Of a stretch of 64,000 nucleotides of DNA, positions 41,671-53,202 are shown in pieces; positions within the stretch are counted from its first letter, which is position 1, and every line of letters begins with the position of its first letter. The stretch is from Saussurea involucrata. Its lineage: Eukaryota; Streptophyta; Magnoliopsida; Asterales; Asteraceae. The translations under genes were made by a program, and so were the position numbers. Below the pieces are notes generated by a model. That model was not told the DNA's origin. It saw only the letters and a program-made list of their open reading frames with translations, and did no database searches. The stretch lies in the NCBI GenBank assembly GCA_033807775.1, contig CM066319.1:160908983-160972982 (forward strand), written 5' to 3'.

Positions 41671-44067
41671 TCATGACGTGCACTTAAAGTAACCGCTTGA
41701 CCTTAAACAGGGTGCGACAAAGGTGTGCACATAATTCAAAATAAGTTTCACGACATTTGATTCAAAAATTCTTCTTTTTAATCATAAAAATGACGTGGCA
41801 CAGGGTTCGTCACAAATTTTTCGCGCGTCAGCTAATCACACAAAACGATGACACGGTTTACAAATATATTTTTGTTAAAACACAACTGTCTCGTGTAAGT
41901 TTCAAACTTGAAGACAGAAACCAGTCCGCTTCTATTAATTGGAAATATCGACTAAAACCTCATAAAATCTCAAACTGGGGGCAGGCATGCAAGCTTGTAA
42001 CACTTCCTCAAGTTTCGTACTTGGGACATATAACGTCAAAACATTATAGTTTAAAAATGTATTTATCGAAAATGCTCAAAATACTCGTTTCCTCCAAAGC
42101 AAAAGTTTTTAATTTCCCAAAAAAAATGATCGGTAATTCTAAATTAACCGAATGTAAAAAATCTACGCATTTATATTTCCAAAATATAACACATTGTAAT
42201 CGTATGCATGATGTTCACAACATTAAAACACTCCTTGGATCAAATGGTCTTTCATTTCGACAAAAAGGAACTAAAACATTTTCATGCACGACTCGTTCAT
42301 CAAAATGTCGAGAACAAAGGTTACCCCAGTATGCATACCCCTAAGTCGATAAATCGCATTTTCATGGAAATGTCAATAAAACCTTTAGCTGACTAAAAAG
42401 CGCACTAAACAACTCCTTATGAAATGTTACCAAAATTCCTCCATGCACCACTTATGTCACGCATGAATCAATCCACACACTGAATTATTTGCAATAAAAT
42501 ACTTAGTAACACCAACTCTCGAAAGAAAAGTTAAGCGACACAAGAATTCCAAACTCAATTTAAACAAATCATCAACAAAGTTTGTAACTCTCGTTATAAA
42601 AAGGTTTCATGCACTTTCAAAACCATAATTCGACATCTTGTGTGTGTGCTAAACATTTCCCAAAATTCCAAAACACAATCCATATAAGGATTGGAAACAC
42701 AAAAATTAGTTATTGCAATCCTATTTTCAAAATAACTTCGTGCATGACTCATTCGGCATTCAACGTCTCGACCCCTACTACTCCGAAACTCTCCGGTCTA
42801 CTATTGTCATCCAGACATTTAAACCTCTTAAGGAAAGTTGGGAAATCACATCAAATCATCTTACGGGTTTTCCTCAAATCAAAGTCGGCCCTATGAGCCT
42901 ATGACCCTAGCACAATCTTCCATCTTGGCCCGAAATGATCTGCTTACAACAAATATCATCCTTATCGTCACTCCAAGTGACTAATATTAGAATCGTCTTT
43001 CTATTCCAACGACTACTAGTTTAGGACCTTCATCACTACCCCCAACGATCATCACCTCAAAACACTTCGAGTACACACCTGTACTAGTAGGTTTACTATA
43101 GTTGTTCCTCCTTGTGATGGCTATTCTGAGTAGACAACACAACGCGTTATTAGCACATAATAACTCATACTAACAACACTCACGCTCAACTCCTTGGATT
43201 CCTCGTGACTTCCCCGACTCGAGCATTGATCCTGTGCTTCCGGTAGTAGGAGCTCTACTACTACCATCCACACCTATCATCGCCCGTTCCGAGTTCCATC
43301 CCAAGGGGTCCAAGTAGTTTCTCGCCGAAACTATACACATATGCCCGCACCGGCATATGTACACACTCTTCCTAGCTCCCTAGGAATTCCATCCAAACCA
43401 CTACCCTTGCTACTGCCAAATCCCTAATAGCAAGCAGTAGACATGCAATACAGTGTAATAAACACCAAGCAATTGAGCATACATACTCCTATGTTCTAGA
43501 AAGCAATCTAGCACACGTACTCATACATAAACACCCTTCCCAGCTCTCTAGGAACTTCCTCTTATCCCACTACCCTTGCTACTACCGAATCCCTACTAAT
43601 TATAACGGGTGACCTCGCGAATACCCGATTATATGCAGTGTGAAATAAACAGGCAGTCGAATACAAGACTCTATCCTAGAACGGTTGGACTCAAACAAGA
43701 GTTGCGCAATAGAACTAAATCGAATATTCTAAGGCTATAAATCTCTTACTGCATACAACCTAGAGGGCATCCACTTAGTAACCTATCATAATTAGCATCA
43801 ATTCCTAATAGCAAGTAGTTCAACATACAACATAGTGTCCACAACAGGCAATCTAGCATGCATACTCTATGATCTAGAAAGCAATAAAACACTAAGTACT
43901 GTACCTTTCCCCTTTGGCTCCGGCTGACTGTACACACTGCGCCTCCGATCACCGTTTCTCAAACGGATCTTTCCTTCGTTTTATTTCCCAAAAACTTTAA
44001 AGAAAATTTTTATAGCCGCAAACTTGAGATCAAACACACCGAAATGCGTTTGATTCACTAAAGTCGT
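41671..44067 (-). other. Remaining 5' interior of the outer LTR retrotransposon
   Basis: This lies between the outer element's primer-binding site and the Copia insertion. It has no long ORF or recognisable gag, so it is the untranslated leader, or the element is a non-coding LARD-type derivative. Bases 43370-43900 contain degenerate repeats about 130 bp long (CACTACCCTTGCTACT.CC, ATCCCTA, CTAGAAAGCAAT). Confidence 0.65.
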
Positions 44068-44079
44068 GCTCTGATACCA
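44068..44079 (-). promoter_or_regulatory. Primer-binding site of the outer element
   Basis: The minus strand reads TGGTATCAGAGC three bases after the end of the outer LTR (..ACGTTACA). It is the initiator Met tRNA type, as in the inner Copia element. Confidence 0.9.
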
Positions 44080-44505
44080 AGTTGTAACGTCCCAAAAATT
44101 ACAAGCAAATTAAAATTTTTAAAATAAACATTTCATTTATAACAACTCATTAAATGATCCCAACGCTTCGTTTGCAAACACATAATTAATATCTTTATAA
44201 AAAAAACCAGCGGAATAAACGTTTAATTATTAAAATCATAAAGCAACCAGCTCTCCTCGCGCGCCAGTGTGTACCCGTCACGCCTTAGAGCCACACGTAC
44301 CTGAAACCACAGTTTATTGGGAAAGGGTAAGCACGAAGCTTAGTGAATTCGAACACCATAAATAATACAGTTATTCCACACTACCCCTACAACAGATAGT
44401 GACACATAAACGATCATACAGGTCTACGAACAAATCATAAACATGTACATCCACAACCACCCACCTAAAAGGCACAAGTCGGTCCCACCGACCACATGAT
44501 AACAT

Positions 44506-44656
44506 CTTCGGCCCCGCCGAATCCCCGGTCCCACCGAGTCTCTATGCCACCCGCGTATAAAATCTCCGGCCCCGCCGGATCCTCGGTCCCACCGAGTCTC
44601 TACGCCACCCGCGTATAAAATCTCCGGCCCCGCCGGATCCTCGGTCCCACCGAGTT
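44506..44656. repeat. 58-bp minisatellite in the outer 5' LTR, about 2.6 units
   Basis: The same unit as at 26949-27156, but one copy shorter. The flanks are otherwise aligned, so the change is a unit gain or loss after the two LTRs were made identical by reverse transcription. Confidence 0.9.
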
Positions 44657-46350
44657 AACATGACGACAAAGTATCAACTAGACACCCCACTATCTAGTTC
44701 CACAACACAATCACATAAAGCTACCACACACGTACTACAGCAATGATAAAACAACCGTTATTAGATATAATGAGAGAACTCACCTCGAATGCGCGCCTAG
44801 CTTAACAACACAATTCAAGCTTCACAAATGCGGTCACTTCCCAGCACCTAAACGCATGTTAAAACGTGTCAATACGAGACCCGGACCCTATGACACGACA
44901 CACGCTTAAACCGTCACTAAAACTATTTTCTGCTCTCGCCAAACAGGTCTGTTCGGGACCTGTTTCGACCTCTTTAAACCCAGAAAAACCTTAATTAAAT
45001 TACATGACCAGAAAGTACTCTGAGTTAGGGTTCCAAGGACATATTATACACCTACTAACGATTTTTCTACATTTAATTACGGATTTTATAAGATCAGCCC
45101 GCAGAACAGCGAAAAACAGCACTTATCAGTATAAAACGACGATTTGGCCTAAGCTACGCTCCGAACTGGATTTTGCACAAAACACAGAAAGGTTTATAGA
45201 CTCCAAAAGGGAACTTTTGACACCGGTTTCACCCTAAACCTAGTTACGAGCAGAAAGTTATGGTTTTCGCAAGATCAAGGCAGATTCCAGAAATTTTCAC
45301 ATGAAATGACGAAACACCGAACTTGCGACCACTTTTTCGCCCAGCTAGAGACCGAACCAGTTTTCCGCTAAAACACGGAAAACGTGCCCGATCCCGAACT
45401 TGAACCGTGGGCGCCAGTTTCGGCTCAAACGGAGGTACGACGGAAAAGTTATGATCAAACGAAAACTGGACAGCACACTTAGATGGGGAAGGGAGATAAG
45501 AGCAGACAAAGTTGAAATGGACAATGTCCTCATTGTCAAGGGAGATAAGAGCAGACAAAGTACTGTTTGGGATTTGATTATGGCTTTAATGGGGAAGCTG
45601 CCCATGATGACTAAACTTAACAGTTTGGAAAACTGTTGGGTAGGCTATAACGGCAATTTAGTCTTAAAGAACAAAGCATAAGATTACTGTGGCTATAAGA
45701 TCAACTAAGCATGCAAAAAAAACACTTGTGATGAAACTGTGATACATGCATACATATTATGAGGGAAACAAGTTCATAAAATCAGTACCCAACAAATTGA
45801 AACAGAAAAGCAAAAGATGAGAATGAAAAGAAACAGGACTCAAACACTACTATCATGACTTAATGATTCAGACACAAACTATCAAAAGACAGTTTCTGGA
45901 CTCAAATCAGCAAATTATCCAAACCAATCAGACTTTTAGGTACTGATCATGGAATAAGAACACACAAGACTCATAAGAATTGACTCAATTAACAAGGTGA
46001 AGTCAAGACATGTTGATCATTCATGCAAGATCCACAGTAAAAGCTAAAAGACAGCAAAAGCCCGTGTTAAACAGATAAACTGCCAAATGGCATAATCCCA
46101 TAGAAATGACTTGGTGTGCAAAAGAATACACACCTCAAACTTGAACTCAAAATAGTAAACCAGCAAAAAGGGAATTAAATTTGAAATTGGTGTGCAACAA
46201 AGTGCACACCTCAAACTTGTTCATTGCCAAAGTGGCAGAACAGGTCCAAACAACCCCAAAAGGGCTTAACAGACTAAGACATGCACACAAATCAACAAAT
46301 AAATGGAAGAAAATAATTCAGCAAATCAAAAAATATTGATAGAACCTGCC

Positions 46351-47388
46351 CTACTCATGATGAGTAGGTGAAGCATCAGCCTGCCTTCCTCTTTGGATTG
46401 GAAATGGTGGGTGGTTCTTCAAGAGTCTTGCTTTTTGATATCTCCAAGCTTGGTGTTTCTCTTTCCACTTATGCTTATATACTTTTCTCACCACTCGGTT
46501 TACTACTTGATCACGACACAAAACATCGATTGCACAAATGGGCGAACGATTCATCACCTCACCAACAATATAACATGATTTTATGAAGTTTCCCCAGTCC
46601 TTGGATTGATCATCACGTCCCCTATTTAAAACAACTTGAAGATTTTCTACAGAAATTTGTTGTAGGGATATTATGGTATCTGCAACAATATGTTCTTTCT
46701 GCACAGGTTTAAAGTATGGGTTAATGACAATCTTAGCACTTTGTTGCACATCTTCACTATTTTGAAGTGAAGAGGGGTTGCTCAAATGCTCAGGTGTTTC
46801 CTTGGAACTCTCTATCTCTTGAATTTTCAAAGTATTAGCCTCACCCTCATCCTTACCAATACACTCAGATTTTTCAATATCACTTGGTATAGGGATTTGG
46901 CTTTGTCTTTTATGCTCACTAATAATTTCTCCAACACAAGTTGTTATGTTAATAACAGATCCTTGTATGTTCTGTAAGAAATCATTCATCAACGTTTCAA
47001 GAGATTCGAAATTTTCAACTTGTTCTAAAGGGGGCGTAGGGGGTAAAAGTGAGTTGTTAAAATCATCCCCTTGAAAATTTCCAGAAAAATCAGCTTGTTC
47101 CTCCCAAGATTGGTTAAAAGTGTTTGAATAAGTGTTGTTCCAATCTTGATAAGGAGGTATTGGTGATGTGAAAGTGCCATGATCTTGACCATTTAAAAAC
47201 AAATTAGGATGATCCTCCCATGATTGAGTATAACCATTGAAGTGCGAGGTATCCCAATTACTATCTCCCATGAAATAACGGGATTCGGGGGTCGAAGGGC
47301 AACTGTATGAGAAATGACTTCCACCACAGTAGTCACAAAAAACAGTTTCATATGGCCCAAACGAATGTCCCATTGAATCCATATCCAC
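46351..47388 (-). CDS. Gag-like ORF of the truncated Gypsy element, 345 aa
   Basis: It starts MDMDSMGHSFGPYETVFCDY with a Cys/His knuckle CDYCGGSHFSYSC (CX2CX3HX4C) near the N-terminus, a pattern seen in gag-derived proteins of plant Gypsy elements. A Gln/Asn/Trp-rich middle (SWEDHPNLFLNG, SWEEQADFSG) and an acidic section follow, and then a basic C-terminus (VYKHKWKEKHQAWRYQKARL). It follows the primer site directly, which fits a first ORF. It is shorter than full gag and no protease or polymerase follows. It could be a stand-alone product of a non-autonomous element. Confidence 0.6.
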   Translation of the reverse strand: MDMDSMGHSFGPYETVFCDYCGGSHFSYSCPSTPESRYFMGDSNWDTSHFNGYTQSWEDHPNLFLNGQDHGTFTSPIPPYQDWNNTYSNTFNQSWEEQADFSGNFQGDDFNNSLLPPTPPLEQVENFESLETLMNDFLQNIQGSVINITTCVGEIISEHKRQSQIPIPSDIEKSECIGKDEGEANTLKIQEIESSKETPEHLSNPSSLQNSEDVQQSAKIVINPYFKPVQKEHIVADTIISLQQISVENLQVVLNRGRDDQSKDWGNFIKSCYIVGEVMNRSPICAIDVLCRDQVVNRVVRKVYKHKWKEKHQAWRYQKARLLKNHPPFPIQRGRQADASPTHHE

Positions 47389-47511
47389 AGAAAGATATAC
47401 TTAAAGATTTATTACTTGTGCACACATGGAGACGTATGACAAGCAACAAAGATGGTAGAAAAATCAATTTTTACAAACTTTACTTTGGAATGAAAATCTT
47501 TCAGCGAAGTA

Positions 47512-47530
47512 TTCCCCGGCAACGGCGCCA
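47512..47530 (-). promoter_or_regulatory. Primer-binding site of the tRNA-Asp type
   Basis: The minus strand reads TGGCGCCGTTGCCGGGGAA nine bases after the LTR end (..CTTACA). This is the tRNA-Asp-complementary primer site known from Athila-type Gypsy elements. Confidence 0.85.
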
Positions 47531-47539
47531 AAAACTTAT

Positions 47540-49384
47540 TGTAAGATTTATGCAACCTTAGAGATTCACTTAGAATAGGACTCAGTGCAAGTATACACCT
47601 TGAACTACTATCGTCTCGTAACAAGTAATAATGGTAAAATACCAGATATCGATCCACAGGGAAATCTTGTGAAAGCCTTTCAAAAGTCCAGTCTTTAAAA
47701 ACTAATTTCAGATGGCGATTTCGAAAACAGATTGTTTGATTGGTTGGTTTGAGTTATCAGCTAAAAATCAATTCTAGAGAAGAAGCATAGGGTGCAAAGC
47801 TCTATAAAGATGAAAACAAGTGATTGAGTAAAAAGGTATTATAACATCCAGCCAGTCCTCCAGCACAAGTGCTATAGGACTGCCACAGCACCAACTATCG
47901 GTTCAAACGGCCTCCCAAGAGTACACACTGGTCAACGTGCTATCGATACAATATCATTTATGTTAGACTTTGTGAATCCTAGCACAACACAGTGTTACCA
48001 TCCTACACCGTAAAAGTCTAGTACTTGTCAGGTACTAAAACTCTTTATAGTCTTCTTTTATTATTTCAGTTAATTAACCTTAACCTTAACACTGAATGTT
48101 AATGCATTTTCATACATAAAATTAGTTGTCAATTAATTAAATGCAATCTTCAATGTAAGATCAATCACCTGAAATAAATAGTTAGATACAATTTTATATT
48201 CAATACACCTCTTTACTTTCACACATATTTTACATCTAAACTTTGCTTTACACCCCAAGCTCAGGCGATTAGCCCTTCATGGCTTGATTTCTTCTTTCGA
48301 AAGGTGTAAGAAATGTAAATGACATGAATGGAAAGTACTGAAAGGAAATTGCAAGAAATGTAAATGACAGAAATGGAAAGACAGAAATTAAATTGCAAGA
48401 AATGTAAATGACAGAAATGGAAAGACAGAAATTAAATGCAGGAATTTCAACAACAAGAAAATAAAAACAATAATAAGAACTAAGAATGCAAGGAAACGGA
48501 ATTACTAAACTACCAAGGTAACTTGTTCGCCAAGTTATGGAAACTTGTCGTGCAAGTTACGTCACAAAGCTACTCGTTGCTTTGAAACCGTTAGAACTTT
48601 GAAACACTAACTTAAACAACCAAAGGTTACGTTTTTTAGAGGGAAGGACTCCAAACTAAAAATCATGAACCTTGAGATTTTAAGTAAGTAACTAAGAAAA
48701 TATCGAGAACTTGGAGACTTGCGAGAATCGGAAAGTAAAACACAAGAACTTAATTTCGAACCACTTAGAATAATACTTGAAACCGAAAGCTTGACTACAA
48801 ACTACTGAAATCGTGACTGCAGATCTGAATATTAAGAGGTAACTAGACAGAAATTAAGAGGTAAATAAATCTAGAGAGCAAAAGCTAAAACACTTGAAGA
48901 GATTTTTGTGTTTTTAGCTAAGTAGTATATATTTACAAAAGCATAGAAGCCTTCTATATATAGGGGAGTTGTGTGGAGACAAAGCAACTAAAAGGAGATT
49001 AAGACTGATGTCCCATTCAGCTTTATGTCCCTTCCAAAAAGTCAACTCCAGCCTTGTCATCAAAAGAGGCTTCTTTCATAAGATACCCAAAAATGGCCCA
49101 GCTGTTCGATCCTGCGGCACTCCTACAGCATTCCTTTTGCGCTCAACTCCTATAGCATTGCCGTAGTAGTGTCCAGCCAAAATCTGAAATAATTCAAATA
49201 AGGCCCAAATGAGATCCAAAAGTACACAAAACACCATTAATTCATGATTGACACCTAAAACACAGAAAATGCTAAAAAGCTAAAAAGCTAATAAAAATGA
49301 CTCAATTATTGACGTTGGGCAAATAAAACAAGGAAAATGACTACTACAAGTTATTAAAATAGGGTTAATAAATTAACCCTATCA
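47540..49384 (-). repeat. 5' LTR of the truncated Gypsy element
   Basis: 1,845 bp with TG/CA termini on the minus strand. At 48308-48440 it contains about three tandem copies of a 44-bp unit (AAGAAATGTAAATGACAGAA, then ATGGAAAGACAGAAATTAAA). A second LTR is not in the window, so the outer limits rest on the TG start, CA end, the primer site and the abrupt return to outer LTR sequence at 49385. Confidence 0.75.
48308..48440. repeat. 44-bp tandem repeat in the Gypsy LTR
   Basis: Three near-copies in a row. The first is slightly diverged (GACATGAATGGAAAGTACTG) and the next two are almost identical. Simple slippage-type minisatellite. Confidence 0.8.
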
Positions 49385-50319
49385 GCTGCAGCGGCGGCGG
49401 TGGTGGTGGTTTGCGGCTGATGGTGTCGACGAAACAGAAACGAGAAGAGACGTTACCTTTCTCGCAAGAACGCAGCAGCAGCAGCCTCCGCCTCGACGAC
49501 CACGCTCTTCCCGACCGACTCTTCTCCTCTCTCTCGCTCTCACCGGCGGCAAGTGGTTGATGACGGTGGTTGCAGGTGGTTCACGGCGGCAGGGAAGGGG
49601 ATCCTTGGGTTGCAGTTTGCGTGAGAGAAAACGAGAGAGATAGAAGGAAAGTGTTTAGGGTTAATGTTTTCTTTTTCTTTCACCTCACGGCAACAACTAC
49701 CATCTAAGAACAATTTGGATCTTGACAACTAGCTGCATGGGCCGAAACCCATAAGGGTTTTTGGCCTTTGACACATTTGGCCCCTCAACTTACAACCCTC
49801 TCGCAACTAACCAAAAAATTCCGATACTTTAACGGTTAGACCCAACTCGACTAACCCCGTTAACGGAACCACGATAAATCACGCTTGAAAGAAAAAAAAT
49901 ATAATTAATGCAAGAAATTACATACCGGGGTACGGGCTTTACAAATCCAAAATGCTCGTCCCACATCCCTTTTACCTTCCCGAGCTAGTACCTGGTAAGA
50001 AAACATCATTTGAAACGATTAGGCCAACGCCTAGTGAGAACATTCGTTTCCATAATAATATTTGCAAAATCAATGTAAACAAGTTATATCAAACCTGATT
50101 ACCCTTTTTCTTACCATACGTGTAACTCTATTCCGTTAACACGATCTTCATCCAATCCCATGAATATGACTGACACACATTCCATCATCATATCATGTCT
50201 TAGAGCCACACTACGAATCTTCACTGATTCTAGATTAATGCTCTTATCCAATAAATCGCAATTACACATGCCCATTTATCGGAAAGGAAGTAGAGATTAC
50301 AAGCACTTATGTCAATCCC

Positions 50320-50605
50320 ATTTTCTTCCTTAGAAATTGGGAATAACGATTATTACCACACGCCTATTCCACAATTTCCACACACACACTGGAATAACGA
50401 TTATTACCACACGCCTATTCCAGGGTTTCTCACACACATCAGAATAATGACTAACTTCATATATTCCACGTGCACATAACCATTAGTACTACATACATCA
50501 GAATAATGACTAACTTCATCTATTCCACGTGCACATAACCATTAGTACTACACACATCACTGGAATAACGATTATTACCACACGCCTATTCCATGTGCTT
50601 ACCAA
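50320..50605. repeat. Repeats of ATTCCACA.. / GGAATAACGATTATTACCAC in the outer LTR
   Basis: GGAATAACGATTATTACCAC, with ACGCCTATTCCA, occurs three times. A related pair (CAGAATAATGACTAACTTCA, ending ATTCCACGTGCACATAACCA) occurs twice between them. Each unit has inverted GGAATA/TATTCC ends. No coding. Confidence 0.7.
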
Positions 50606-50879
50606 ACACTAGTGCCTATGGATCCATTACACTATACTAACGTATATGCACAACAACATATTACAACTCATATCATATTCTCAAATCTAATAATACTAGA
50701 TAACCTATCGTATCTTCATCCTCAAATGCCCCCCCTTCGGCGACTTAGCACGGGGGTTCCGCTACCCGGTTAGCGGATGGGGTCAAGGGTAGCGCCCCAA
50801 GAATTTTTTTAGAAAACTTAACCAGACAAAACATCTAGAATCTGCATCCAGACATCCGAACCTAACATTCTCAATTTCA

Positions 50880-51155
50880 CAAAAGTGTCCGGACAACAGG
50901 GGTTTCCGGATACCTTATACTATCCGGACAACAGGGGTTTCCGGATAGCTACAATTTACCGGTTAAACCATACTTTCCGGATACTGATCTAATCCGGACA
51001 ACACCCGGAAACTGAAGCAACCCGGATACTATCCGGTAACTATTTTATCCGGAAACTACAATAAAAACTAAACTTACCGGATACTTAATCGCGTCCGGAG
51101 ACCTTCATCACCACGGTTTCCGGATACATGGTTTTATCCGGAAACCTTCGACCTG
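50880..51155. repeat. ATCCGG/CCGGAT-rich array in the outer LTR
   Basis: TCCGGATA, TATCCGGA and CCGGAAAC recur more than ten times in 270 bp, including a direct repeat of TCCGGACAACAGGGGTTTCC. The motif is its own inverse, so the region can form many small hairpins, much like the CCACCGAAA array of the inner Copia LTR. Confidence 0.7.
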
Positions 51156-51899
51156 CAGCCCAAAAATCGATCCAGGTTCGTTTCTGTTCTATTAAGCTCA
51201 TTCTAAACCATCCCATACAGTTCATAACCAATTTATACAGCTATTTCAAGGTTTAATTTAACATGAAACACTGATTTAAGCAAAGAACAAATGAACTCAC
51301 CTTTTTGATGTAAAACCCACTTTGCTGCACAAATTCAATCCCAATCTGCTGTAAACGATTTGAAAACCTATTCACAATCATAGACTCGTTTACAACTCTA
51401 TAGCTACAACAATTTTCATCAAAACACATGATAAATTCCTTACCAAATTGAGCCAAAACCTTCCTTTTCTTCCTTTCTCCCTTTTCTCCTTTTTCTCTCT
51501 TTCTCTCTTTCTCTCTTGACCGACCCAAAGAAACAAAATAAGAAAATATCTGATTTTCAGATATTTTTTCCAAACATACTTTCCAAAATGACCAATTACA
51601 CCTCCAAGTTTCATTATTTCCACAATTGACACCAAACCTTAATCTTGTATTTTAACCTTATTGAATTATAAAATTACAACATAATTCAAGGTTTAATCCA
51701 AAATACAATTAGATCTCAATTCTCATCAAAATATTATTATTGAAAATTCAGGATGTTACAAAAATCTACAAAAGTAACAAAAAAAGAAGTGGAAATAGCC
51801 AAATTGGGAATGGGTTTATAGAAATCTAGTTCAACCGCTTAAATCACCCCTTTGTTCTCTTCAACACAGACCCAAATTGCTCCTCTTTTCAATGTATTA

Positions 51900-53202
51900 A
51901 ACATATGAGCATGACACTTTATAGCTTGCAAAAAGACCACTGATGAAAGCAACATCGCCAAGTTATTCTTCAAAGAAGTAGTTCGCTTACACGGTGTTCC
52001 AAAGACTATCACCTCCGACCGTGACACGAAATTTTTGAGTCGTTTTTGGATCACTCTTTGGCGTTTGTTCGGGACCGCATTAAAAAAAAGCAGCACCGCT
52101 CACCCTCAATTAGATGGCCAAACCGAAGTAACGAACCGAACATTGGGAAGCATGCTTAGGAGCATATGTGGTGACAAACCTAAACAATGGGACCTTGCTC
52201 TCCCACAAATCGAATTCGCTTATAATAGTGCAACCCACACGGCAACGGACGCTCCCCTTTCTCCTTGGTCTACACTTCTATTCCCTAGCATGTGGTCGAT
52301 TTGATCAAGCTACCGCAACTTCCGGGAACAAGCCTCGCTGCCAAACATATGGTGCAAGTCGTCAAAGAAGAAGTCAAGGCAAGACTTGAACTCACAGGTA
52401 CAAAGAACAAATCTTCCGTTGATATGCACCAAAGACGAAAGACTTTCAAGGTGAGCGATGATGTCATGGTATTCTTACGGAAGGAACGATTTCCCGTTGG
52501 GACTTACAATAAGTTACAACCCCGGAAATATGGACCATTCAAGATTTCAAGAAATATTAATGACAATGCTTACGTGGTCACCCTCCCTGATTCACTACAC
52601 ATCTCCAACACTTTCAATATAGTGGATATCTACGACTACCACCCGGATGACACGCTTCTTTCTGATGAGAACTCGGGGTCGAGTTCTTCAGAGGTGGAGG
52701 AGACTGATTAGAGCGACTAGCGGCCCGCTTCGAAGAACAAATGGACTATGCAAAAAAGAGCAGAAACAGTGACTTACGCGGTCTGCCACACGTCCCCAAA
52801 CCGCGCAACCCCCTGGATGAAAAACAAACAGATACTTACGCGGCTAGCCATGCGACTTGAAGTCGCGGGCCAAACCGCCCGTGTCTTGTCGTCCAAATTA
52901 CTCTCTTCGTTCCTGATTTACTTTCCTGGTTTACTTTAAGAGTTATCTTCCTTTTACAATAAGGATTATCTTTCCTTTTTGGATTGATTCTATTATATTT
53001 TCCATAATTATCCTTTTGATTAGTTTAGATTATAAATAGGATTTCCCTTCATTGTTTTCAATTCAATTCAAGTATTCAAGTTCAATAATAGTTTCTTGGA
53101 ATCCAAGGCTTTTCTTAATTTTCTGAGTTTACGCTTGTAAATTCGTTTAACCGTTAAGATTCGACGTTTGTCGATCCGTTCAACGCAATTCCCACTGCGT
53201 CA
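51900..53202 (+). mobile_element. 3' fragment of a Gypsy retrotransposon: integrase and 3' LTR
   Basis: A plus-strand fragment starting in the integrase core and ending with what looks like a 3' LTR ending GCGTCA at 53202. A TATA box (TATAAATAGG, 53031-53040) fits the LTR promoter. Everything upstream of the integrase is missing. The right end abuts the foldback MULE family (ATTTTTTGGAACAAATAA). Confidence 0.85.
51905..52711 (+). pseudogene. Gypsy integrase C-terminal part, frameshifted
   Basis: The first frame (to a stop at about 52303) has HFIACKKTTDES, HGVPKTITSDRDTKF (second catalytic Asp), STAHPQLDGQTEVTNRTL (catalytic Glu), LPQIEFAYNSATHTAT. A frame change near 52255-52300 leads into the 52292-52711 frame: VDLIKLP, RRKTFKVSDDVMVFLRKERF, YNKLQPRKYGPFKI and FNIVDIYDYHPDD, which is the usual integrase tail. 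I did not see a chromodomain. The product cannot be made in one piece. Confidence 0.88.

Larger units (their letters stand above)
45484..49384 (-). mobile_element. Truncated Gypsy (Athila-like) retrotransposon inside the outer LTR
   Basis: On the minus strand: 5' LTR 49384-47540 (TGATAGGG..CTTACA), primer-binding site 47530-47512, a leader, an ORF (47388-46351) and a noncoding tail that stops abruptly at 45484. No pol and no 3' LTR are present. The tail contains a 22-bp direct repeat (starting GGGAGATAAGAGCAGAC) at about 45490 and 45540. The 5' end of the insertion is clean, while the other end has lost sequence together with 323 bp of the host LTR. Athila-like is inferred from the primer site. 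Confidence 0.8.
44083..51760 (-). repeat. 5' LTR of the outer retrotransposon, split by a Gypsy-type insertion
   Basis: The LTR termini TGTAACGTCCC (44083) and GGATGTTACA (51760) form the inverted TGTAAC/GTTACA pair expected of LTR ends. The LTR itself is 44083-45483 plus 49385-51760. Compared with the partial copy at 26527-28743, 323 bp between the two pieces are lost, so the intact LTR was about 4.1 kb. No matching 5-bp target duplication is seen between the left flank at 26522-26526 (AATCC) and the right flank at 51761 (AAAAT). Confidence 0.85.

Noticed and set aside
41757..42344. 195-codon plus-strand ORF
   Set aside because: It lies in the leader of the outer retrotransposon on the opposite strand, has no recognisable domain, and has composition typical of noncoding AT-rich DNA.
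26522..51765. Matching 5-bp target duplication for the outer retrotransposon
   Set aside because: AATCC at the left and AAAAT at the right do not match, so none is claimed.
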